Positions 7,141 to 12,900 of a stretch of 12,900 nucleotides of DNA are shown piece after piece. The stretch comes from Candidatus Nitrosopumilus sp. (GTDB lineage: Archaea; Thermoproteota; Nitrososphaeria; Nitrososphaerales; Nitrosopumilaceae), in NCBI GenBank assembly GCA_013203245.1, contig JABMOR010000112.1, positions 1 through 12,900 of the forward strand, written 5' to 3'. The position numbers were made by a program, and so were the translations under genes. The notes beneath the pieces were generated by a model. It ran no database searches. It saw only the letters and a list, made by a program, of their open reading frames with translations, and was not told the origin of the DNA. Each line of letters begins with the position of its first letter. Position 1 is the first letter of the stretch.

Positions 7141-7150
7141 ATTTTTTAAC
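7141..7150 (+). promoter_or_regulatory. Probable TATA box of the ABC importer operon
   Basis: ATTTTTTAAC is centred about 26 nt upstream of the ATG at 7172, the spacing expected for a leaderless archaeal transcript. No Shine-Dalgarno-like sequence precedes the ATG, which agrees. Confidence 0.45.
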
Positions 7151-7171
7151 CGACAAATATAACGCTGTTTT

Positions 7172-8200
7172 ATGAAAACTCGATCGCTAATTTCTGCAAG
7201 TGTTGTAGGAGTTATTCTGTTATCTATATTGGTAGTATCTGTAACCTCTAATGAGGAGTCAAATGAAGACAAAATCCGTATTGCTTATTTTCCTAACATT
7301 GGACATGCAATTCCGATAGTAGGAATAGAGAACGGATTATTTCAAAATAGTCTTGGAGACCAAGTAAAAATTGAAACTAGGGTTTTTGATAGTGGTCCAC
7401 AAGCCATCGAGTCTTTGTTTGCCAATTCAATTGATTTGGCATATGTGGGTCCTGGTCCTGCAATTAACGGATTTTTAAATTCTGAAAACCATAATGTAAA
7501 GATTCTTGCCGGTGCTGCTAGTGGTGGTGCTAGCTTTATTGTTCATCCTGACTCTAAAATAAATTCTGCATCAGATTTTGCTGGGAAAAAAATTGCTGCA
7601 CCTCAAATTGGTAATACTCAGGATGTTTCCTTACGTCATTATCTATCAGAAAATGGATTACGAACTGCTGAAAAAGGCGGTTCTGTAATAGTTTACAATA
7701 TACCTAATCCTGATATTTACACATTATTTGTAAAAGGTGATATTGATGGTGCATGGATTCCAGAACCTTGGGCTACAATTTTGGTAACTGAATTAAATGG
7801 AACACGATTATTCCATGAAGAAGTTCTTTGGCCAAATCAAGAATTTGCATCTGTTCTTTTAATTGCTAATACTAATTTTGTAGAAAAAAATCCTGAATTA
7901 ATTACAAATTTGTTAAAATCCCATCATGAAACTGCAACTTGGATTAATCAAAATCCTATTGAGACAAGAATTATTTTCAATGATTTTTTGAATTCTCATC
8001 TGGGTCAATCACTATCTGATGATATTGTAGATGTTGCTTTATCCAATATTGTAATCACTGCAGACCCTTTACCTGATTCAATTTATTCATTTGCAGAAAA
8101 AGCAAATGCACTTGGATATCTTGGAAGAAATGGATATGATTTGTCTGGAATTTTTTACTACTTTGATACAAATCCTCTTGAGGGAAATAATACAACATGA
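7172..8200 (+). CDS. NitT/TauT-family ABC transporter substrate-binding protein
   Basis: A 342-residue extracytoplasmic binding protein. Residues about 6-25 form one hydrophobic segment that acts as a signal peptide or, since there is no lipobox cysteine, as a membrane anchor. The rest is an NMT1/SsuA-like periplasmic-binding fold type II: IRIAYFPNIGHAIPIVG near 36-51, LAYVGPGPAINGF near 88-101 and WIPEPWA near 194-200, a motif shared by nitrate, sulfonate and taurine binding proteins. It delivers ligand to the permease encoded two genes downstream. The stop overlaps the ATPase start (ATGA). Ligand could be a sulfonate, nitrate/bicarbonate-like anion, or a vitamin precursor of the THI5 type; I cannot choose from sequence. 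Confidence 0.88.
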   Translation: MKTRSLISASVVGVILLSILVVSVTSNEESNEDKIRIAYFPNIGHAIPIVGIENGLFQNSLGDQVKIETRVFDSGPQAIESLFANSIDLAYVGPGPAINGFLNSENHNVKILAGAASGGASFIVHPDSKINSASDFAGKKIAAPQIGNTQDVSLRHYLSENGLRTAEKGGSVIVYNIPNPDIYTLFVKGDIDGAWIPEPWATILVTELNGTRLFHEEVLWPNQEFASVLLIANTNFVEKNPELITNLLKSHHETATWINQNPIETRIIFNDFLNSHLGQSLSDDIVDVALSNIVITADPLPDSIYSFAEKANALGYLGRNGYDLSGIFYYFDTNPLEGNNTT

Positions 8201-8958
8201 CCAAACTTGAAGCGAAAAATATTGTAAAATATTTTAGCCATGACTCTCACAAACTCAAGGCACTTGGTGGAGTGAATCTAAAAGTTGAGGCTGGAGACTT
8301 TGTCTGTTTGGTTGGCCCTTCAGGCTGTGGAAAATCTACCTTTTTACGTATAGTTGCAGGCCTGGAGAAACCTGATGAGGGTCAAATCCTCTTTGATGGT
8401 CGTAATGTAACTGAAACTGGACCTGAAAGAATTATGGTATTTCAAGAAGGTGCTCTATTCCCATGGCTCAAGGTCCAAGATAATGTAGAATTTGGATTAA
8501 AGATGGCAGGTATTCCAAAAGAGGAGCGTGCAAAGATATCTCATAGATATTTGGATATGATGCAACTAACCAAATTTGCAGATTCGTATACTTATCAACT
8601 TTCAACGGGAATGAAACAGCGTGTAGCTATTGCTAGAGCTCTTGTAATGGATCCTGATGTATTACTGATGGATGAACCATTTGCTGCCCTTGATGCACAA
8701 ACTCGTGATTTGCTATTAGTAGAAATGCAATTGATATGGGAGAAAACAAAAAAGACTATTTTGTTTGTAACTCATAGTGTTTCAGAAGCTGCAATACTTG
8801 GAACTAAAATAGTGATTTTCAGTAATCGGCCATCAGTAATTAAAAAAGAATTTGATAATAATTTCCCAAGACCTAGAATAACTGAAGATGAATCACTATT
8901 AAAATTTCAACGAGACATCTTGGCTGAACTACGACCTGAGGTAAAGAAGAGTAAATAG
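8197..8958 (+). CDS. NitT/TauT-family ABC transporter ATP-binding protein
   Basis: A 253-residue cytoplasmic nucleotide-binding subunit that energises the importer. Walker A GPSGCGKST is at 40-48, the Q-loop glutamine at about 83 in VFQEGALFPWLKV, the Walker B VLLMDE at 155-160, and the switch histidine H193 in VTHS. The signature loop reads LSTGMKQRV (135-143) instead of the common LSGGQ; Ser and the second Gly are kept, so activity is expected. The FPWLKVQDNV segment and overall length are characteristic of the SsuB/TauB/NrtD group. The start overlaps the binding-protein stop by 4 nt, and the permease follows directly. Confidence 0.92.
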   Translation: MTKLEAKNIVKYFSHDSHKLKALGGVNLKVEAGDFVCLVGPSGCGKSTFLRIVAGLEKPDEGQILFDGRNVTETGPERIMVFQEGALFPWLKVQDNVEFGLKMAGIPKEERAKISHRYLDMMQLTKFADSYTYQLSTGMKQRVAIARALVMDPDVLLMDEPFAALDAQTRDLLLVEMQLIWEKTKKTILFVTHSVSEAAILGTKIVIFSNRPSVIKKEFDNNFPRPRITEDESLLKFQRDILAELRPEVKKSK

Positions 8959-8966
8959 TGATAATT

Positions 8967-9725
8967 ATGGCCAAAAATTACACACTTTATAGAATTGCAT
9001 TTTACATTGGAATCATTATGGTCTGGCAAATAATTTCAATGTCTGGTATTTGGCCTGACAATATTTTCCCATCTCCATATGATGTGGCTGAAGATTTAGC
9101 ATATGGTGCAGCAGATGGTAGTTTGTTTTATGGAATAGCTACTAGTATGTGGAGATTATCTATTGGACTTGCAATTGCAATTGCTGGCGGAGTTATACTT
9201 GGAATTTTTATGGCAAGAATTGAAATGATCAATCAAACAGTTGGTTCTCTAGTTTTAGGATTACAATCAATCCCATCTATTGCTTGGGTTCCGTTGGCTA
9301 TCCTTTGGTTTGGTTTGACTGATGGTGGAATAATTTTTGTCACTGCAATTGGAGCTATCTTTGCAGTTACCATTAACACGTACACTGGTGTCAAAAATAT
9401 TGATCCTCACTTTATCGAGGCTGCTCGAAACATGGGTGCAAAGGGCAGTCAACTAATCACTGCAGTTCTCATCCCTGCAGCATTTCCGTACATGATTTCA
9501 GGCTTTAAACAAGGCTGGGCATTTGCTTGGAGAGGGGTTATTGGTGCAGAAATCTTATTTTCCTTCCTAGGATTGGGCTTCTTGCTTAATGCTGGTCGTT
9601 CTCTTAATGATGTGTCTCAGGTCATTGGCATAATGGTTGTAATCATGGGAATAGGATTGGTAATTGATGGTGTAATTTTCAAAAGACTTGAAAATAAAGT
9701 AATGTCTCGTTGGGGTTTGAGATAA
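8967..9725 (+). CDS. NitT/TauT-family ABC transporter permease
   Basis: A membrane subunit of about 252 residues with roughly six hydrophobic segments (SsuC/TauC type). The EAA loop that docks the ATPase is clear: EAARNMGAKGSQLITAV followed by LIPAAFPYMISG, around residues 150-178. Two starts are possible: GTG at 8958, sharing a base with the ATPase stop, or ATG at 8967, three codons later. I chose ATG, because GTGAT at 8958-8962 can serve as its ribosome binding site. The gene completes a binding protein-ATPase-permease operon; as one permease gene is present, the channel is presumably a homodimer. Confidence 0.92.
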   Translation: MAKNYTLYRIAFYIGIIMVWQIISMSGIWPDNIFPSPYDVAEDLAYGAADGSLFYGIATSMWRLSIGLAIAIAGGVILGIFMARIEMINQTVGSLVLGLQSIPSIAWVPLAILWFGLTDGGIIFVTAIGAIFAVTINTYTGVKNIDPHFIEAARNMGAKGSQLITAVLIPAAFPYMISGFKQGWAFAWRGVIGAEILFSFLGLGFLLNAGRSLNDVSQVIGIMVVIMGIGLVIDGVIFKRLENKVMSRWGLR

Positions 9726-9770
9726 TTTTATTCTGTTGGGAATTTAATAAAACATCTAATATTCCGTCAG

Positions 9771-9782
9771 TTTTTTTACTAG
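9771..9782 (+). promoter_or_regulatory. Oligo-T tract: importer terminator and/or promoter element of the ligase gene
   Basis: Seven T (9771-9777) lie 45 nt after the permease stop and could end the importer transcript in the archaeal manner. The same TTTTTTTACT is centred about 26 nt before the TTG starts at 9798/9801, the spacing expected of a TATA element for a leaderless mRNA. AATTTAATAAAA at 9741-9752 is another TATA candidate that would give a leader of about 25-30 nt. Which use is real cannot be told by eye. Confidence 0.35.
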
Positions 9783-9797
9783 TTACAATCCTTCTAA

Positions 9798-11969
9798 TTG
9801 TTGAAAGTCGCTATAGTGTATAATAAAAAATCTCTTGATGAAAATGATGTCATCAATGTCTTTGGAATGACTACAAAGGAACACTATGGCATTCAAACTG
9901 TAGAAAAGGTTGCAAAGTCCTTAGAAAAAGGAGGCCATTCTGTCAAAATTATCGAGGGGGGAATGAACATTATTGAAAATATGAAAGATTTCATGCCACG
10001 AGTAGTTTCAGGTGAAAGACCTGGAATGGTATTCAACATGGCATATGGTATTCAAGGACAAAATCGTTACACTCACGTTCCAGCAATGCTTGAGATGTTA
10101 GGAATTCCATATACTGGCTCTGGTCCAGAAACACATGCTGTAGTTCAAGACAAAGTTATGACTAAAATTGTATTACAAAAAAATAATCTTCCAACCCCTG
10201 GGTTTTGGGTCTTTACATCTTCTGATGATACGTTTGATGATCTGATATTTCCTGTAATTGTAAAACCAAAAATGGAATCTACATCAATGGGAATGGAAGT
10301 TGTTGATAATTGGGATGATTTACACAAAGCAGTTGCAAAACAAATTGAAATATTTTCTCAGGAAATTCTAGTGGAACAATTTATTCCTGGCAGAGAATTT
10401 GCAGTTGGATTATTAGGTAACGGAAATAATATTGAGATTTTACCAATTGTAGAGATGGATCTCAATGGAGATCCTAATCGTATCCAAACTATTACTGATA
10501 AAAAAGAAACTCCTGTTGATAAGATATGTCCTGCACAATTAACTGAAGAGCAAACAGAAGAAATCAAAAGAATTTCCCTTACGGCATTTAAAAAATTAGG
10601 ATTAAATGATTTTACACGTGTAGATTTTCGAATGAGTAAAGATGGTCATTTCTATGTTCTAGAACTAAACTCTATGGCAAGTTTAGGGGTAACTGGCTCA
10701 TATTATACAGCCGCCAAAACTGCAGGATATACCTATGATAGTTTAATCAACAAAATGTTAGACGTTGCAGCTTTGAGATATTTTGGAGAATCTCACAAAC
10801 ATGATGAGTCTGCTGACAATATTGAATCACAACCATTACGTTCTGTTGTGAGAAGTCATGTTCGAAGTCATGCTTTATCTAATGAGGCACTGCTTGAACA
10901 ATTTGTTAATGTGAATTCCAGTGTGACTAATCTGGAGGATGTGAACAAATTAGGCTCAATGGTGACTGCTAGACTCTCTAATCTGGGGTTTACTGTGAGA
11001 GAACATCATGAATTTGATGTTGGAAATATGCTTTATTTTACAAATCATGATTCTGAGGAAAATGATGTTTTACTATTGTGCCATACTGATACATGGTATG
11101 CTAATCAGGATTTTACTCCATTTTACAAAATTGGAAATAAACTATATGGTTCTGGAATAGCTGAAAGTAAAGGCGGTCTCATTACGATGCTTTCTGCATT
11201 AAAGGCACTTCGTTTTGCAAGAAAACTTAAAAAAATAAAATGTGGTATTTTAATTATTACTGACGATAGTTTGGGTGGCCGTTACAGTAAACAACTAGTA
11301 CATGATACTGCAAAAATTTCAAAAAATATTATTGAATTAAAATGGGGATTAGAAAATGGAGGAATTAGCACATCTTGTTCTGGTGTTTCAAGATACCATA
11401 TTGACTTGACACACATACGACGACCTGATGAAACAATCAAAGATGTGGTTCCTGACATGTGTAAAAAAATTATTGCTTGGAAAAAAGTTTCTGAAGATCA
11501 TAATGATGCGAGAATTACTGTTTCTGAATTCAGAGCAATTACTTCTTTTGGACGATCCCCTGAACATGGACAGTTATCATTAGAATCAAGATATTCAACT
11601 CAAACACAAGGACAACGATTTGATTTAGAACTACATAGAATTGCCAAAAAGAAGGATAAAACAAAATTGGATATTCATATTTCAAAACTTGCTACAAGAG
11701 ATCCTGTAGAAAAATCAGAAAATATCACTAAACTTTATGAACTAATTGAAAAAATTGCAAAAAATGCAGACATCAAAGTTCAACCTGTGCATAGGTATGC
11801 TACATCCGGTCTCTGTAATGTCTTACAAGATTTACCAATGGTTGGTTCTATGGGTCCTATTGGTTCAGACTATAGAACTCCAAATGAACACATTCTCAAA
11901 GACAGCTTAATTGACAGAAGTGTTTTACTGGCACTTGTGTTAAACAAACTTTCATCCATGGAAAAATAA
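9798..11969 (+). CDS. Fusion of D-Ala-D-Ala-ligase-like ATP-grasp domain and degenerate M20-peptidase-like domain
   Basis: A 723-residue two-domain protein of unknown product. Residues 1-330 resemble D-alanine-D-alanine ligase: FNMAYGIQGQNR (79-90), LGIPYTGSG (101-109), VIVKPKMESTSMGM (153-166), EQFIPGREFAVGLLG (193-207) and the Mg-binding E289/N291 in YVLELNSM. ATP-dependent amide-bond formation is expected. Residues about 345-720 resemble M20 metallopeptidases: LLLCHTDT (H429, D431), LYGSGIAESKGG (449-460), LENGG (518-522) and a final TPNEH. Several key residues differ from the family: the bridging Asp is E456, the catalytic Glu pair is replaced in TDDSLGG (488-494), and the last metal His is Tyr 692. 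The domain may be a non-hydrolytic or altered hydrolase. Start is TTG 9798 or TTG 9801 (MKVAIVYN). A gamma-glutamyltransferase gene follows after 4 nt. Archaea have no D-Ala-D-Ala peptidoglycan, so the substrate must be something else. Confidence 0.85.
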   Translation: MLKVAIVYNKKSLDENDVINVFGMTTKEHYGIQTVEKVAKSLEKGGHSVKIIEGGMNIIENMKDFMPRVVSGERPGMVFNMAYGIQGQNRYTHVPAMLEMLGIPYTGSGPETHAVVQDKVMTKIVLQKNNLPTPGFWVFTSSDDTFDDLIFPVIVKPKMESTSMGMEVVDNWDDLHKAVAKQIEIFSQEILVEQFIPGREFAVGLLGNGNNIEILPIVEMDLNGDPNRIQTITDKKETPVDKICPAQLTEEQTEEIKRISLTAFKKLGLNDFTRVDFRMSKDGHFYVLELNSMASLGVTGSYYTAAKTAGYTYDSLINKMLDVAALRYFGESHKHDESADNIESQPLRSVVRSHVRSHALSNEALLEQFVNVNSSVTNLEDVNKLGSMVTARLSNLGFTVREHHEFDVGNMLYFTNHDSEENDVLLLCHTDTWYANQDFTPFYKIGNKLYGSGIAESKGGLITMLSALKALRFARKLKKIKCGILIITDDSLGGRYSKQLVHDTAKISKNIIELKWGLENGGISTSCSGVSRYHIDLTHIRRPDETIKDVVPDMCKKIIAWKKVSEDHNDARITVSEFRAITSFGRSPEHGQLSLESRYSTQTQGQRFDLELHRIAKKKDKTKLDIHISKLATRDPVEKSENITKLYELIEKIAKNADIKVQPVHRYATSGLCNVLQDLPMVGSMGPIGSDYRTPNEHILKDSLIDRSVLLALVLNKLSSMEK

Positions 11970-11973
11970 AAAA

Positions 11974-12852
11974 TTGAATATTGAACAAATAGAAAATTCA
12001 TTTAAAACATCGGCAAACAAAAAATCTACTTTTGCAAAAAAAGGCATGGTTTCATCTGCTTTTCCAAATGCAACAAAAGCGGGAGTTGAAATGCTCAAAA
12101 AAGGTGGTAATGCAATTGATGCTGCTTGTGCGACTGCACTGGCATTAGGCGTATGTGAGCCTCAGGCTTCTGGGCTAGGTGGACAATCTATGGGTATTAT
12201 CCATGTTAATGGAAAATCATATGCAATTGATGGTTCTAGCAGATCTCCATCACTAGCTCATTCTTCTATTTACACAAATAAGAAAAATCGTCGCCTTGGA
12301 TACAAAGCAACTACAGTTCCAAGTACTCTTGCAGTAATTGGATTTTTGCATGAACGATATGGTAGATTAGAGTGGCAAAAGATCGTTGCTCCATCCATCA
12401 ACATTGCAAAAAAAGGATATAAAATTACTCAACTTCAGCATGACTTACAAGAACGGGAAAAAGAAAATTTTCTTTCAATAAAATCAAAATCTGGTGCAAA
12501 ATATTTCTTAAAAGATGGTCTTGAATCTTATGATGTTGGAGATAGATTCATTCAAGAAGATCTGGCTGAAACTTTTACAGCAATTTCCGAATATGGATAT
12601 CGTGTTTTCTATCAGGGAGAAATTGCAAAAAAAATAGTTCAAGATATGAAAAAAAATCAAGGACTAATTCAAGAAGAAGATTTGGCATACATCCCTGAAC
12701 CTTTGATTCGAAAACCAATACGTAGAAAATACCGCGGTGTATCTGTTGTCACTTTACCCCCTCCAGCAGCAGGCCGAACTTTACTTCTTACACTTATGAT
12801 GTTGAATAATTTACATGCAAAGTTTTTGCGTAGCTCAAAACCTAGTACTTAA
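11974..12852 (+). CDS. ggt: Gamma-glutamyltransferase, N-terminal part ending at an in-frame TAA
   Basis: The 292 codons match the large-subunit side of gamma-glutamyltransferases: GMVSSAFPNATKAGVEMLKK with GGNAIDAA (24-51), VCEPQASGLGGQS (60-72), YAIDGSSRSP (82-91) and the VVTLPPPAAGR turn near 261-271. Family members are normally about 520-580 residues; they are made as one chain that cleaves itself before a catalytic threonine near residue 380, which has not been reached here. The TAA at 12850-12852 therefore removes the whole small subunit and the nucleophile, and a 292-residue product should be inactive. The reading frame stays homologous after the stop, so this is probably a pseudogene or a sequence error. 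The start TTG lies 4 nt after the ligase fusion, implying cotranscription; the first internal ATG (codon 25) is already inside the domain. The enzyme would transfer or hydrolyse gamma-glutamyl groups. Confidence 0.82.
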   Translation: MNIEQIENSFKTSANKKSTFAKKGMVSSAFPNATKAGVEMLKKGGNAIDAACATALALGVCEPQASGLGGQSMGIIHVNGKSYAIDGSSRSPSLAHSSIYTNKKNRRLGYKATTVPSTLAVIGFLHERYGRLEWQKIVAPSINIAKKGYKITQLQHDLQEREKENFLSIKSKSGAKYFLKDGLESYDVGDRFIQEDLAETFTAISEYGYRVFYQGEIAKKIVQDMKKNQGLIQEEDLAYIPEPLIRKPIRRKYRGVSVVTLPPPAAGRTLLLTLMMLNNLHAKFLRSSKPST

Positions 12853-12900
12853 CATTTTCTTGAAGAAACTTTTAGAAAGGCATTTTTGCACAGATTACAA
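12853..12900 (+). pseudogene. ggt: Same-frame continuation of gamma-glutamyltransferase after the stop (runs off the window)
   Basis: Directly after the TAA the same frame reads HFLEETFRKAFLHRLQ to the window end. This fits the family segment of the form Y-x-H-x-L-x-E-A-x-K-x-A-F-x-D-R. A tyrosine codon (TAT or TAC) at the TAA position would restore the expected pattern with a single base change. No frameshift is needed. The rest, including the catalytic Thr, lies outside the window. Confidence 0.6.

Noticed and set aside
7069..7272. Minus-strand open frame of 67 codons in the divergent intergenic region
   Set aside because: It overlaps the signal-peptide region of the binding protein and the promoters, has no recognisable domain, and its composition looks like antisense of coding sequence.
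9798..10790. Genuine D-alanine-D-alanine ligase for cell-wall synthesis
   Set aside because: The setting is archaeal, no murein genes are nearby, the domain is fused to an M20-like part, and the usual N-x-x-P-G around the Mg site reads NSMASLG.
1..12900. CRISPR array, transfer RNA, insertion sequence or prophage remnants
   Set aside because: No regularly spaced repeats, cloverleaf-like segment, transposase or terminal repeats were seen, and intergenic space is at most 132 bp.

Overview
The window looks like chromosomal DNA of a low-GC archaeon, most likely an ammonia-oxidising Nitrososphaerota (Thaumarchaeota) of the Nitrosopumilus/Nitrosarchaeum type. The evidence is the LysW carrier-protein route to lysine/arginine together with an Lrp-type regulator, short-leader or leaderless genes with TATA-like boxes about 26 nt from the start codon, oligo-T ends of transcripts, AT-rich codon use and a D-Ala-D-Ala-ligase-like gene without any peptidoglycan context. 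The assignment rests on gene content and recall of families; no search was run.

Left part, minus strand (about 1-7039). Reading with transcription, argG is followed by lysW, a LysX/ArgX-type ligase, lysY, lysZ, lysJ and an Lrp/AsnC regulator. Most junctions overlap (ATGA, TAATG, an 8-nt overlap, a 14-nt overlap) or are separated by only a few bases, so this is one tightly coupled operon. It holds the whole carrier-bound middle of the pathway: attach the amino acid to LysW, phosphorylate, reduce, transaminate. It also holds argininosuccinate synthase, so arginine is a clear output. After an oligo-T stop and a new promoter comes a second unit: homocitrate synthase (lysS, first step of the alpha-aminoadipate lysine route) followed 22 nt later by the start of a second LysW-like gene cut by the window edge. 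The ligase in the argG operon carries GFKTN at the substrate loop, which I read as the glutamate-specific (ArgX) type. My model is that each amino acid has its own carrier and its own ligase, sharing LysY/LysZ/LysJ.

Middle (7040-9725). A 132-bp divergent intergenic region with two promoters and a short palindrome separates argG from a plus-strand ABC importer of the nitrate/sulfonate/taurine (NitT/TauT) family: binding protein, ATPase, permease. Its substrate cannot be told from sequence.

Right part (9726-12900). A 723-residue fusion of a D-Ala-D-Ala-ligase-like ATP-grasp domain to an M20-peptidase-like domain, in which several normally invariant metal/catalytic residues are changed, is followed 4 nt later by a gamma-glutamyltransferase gene. 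That gene meets an in-frame TAA after 292 codons, yet the same frame continues to read as gamma-glutamyltransferase up to the window end, so it is either freshly broken or contains a sequence error. The ligase/hydrolase fusion plus gamma-glutamyltransferase pair is the most likely place for undescribed chemistry here.

No rRNA, tRNA, CRISPR array, insertion sequence or prophage gene was seen, and no gene-free stretch exceeds 132 bp.
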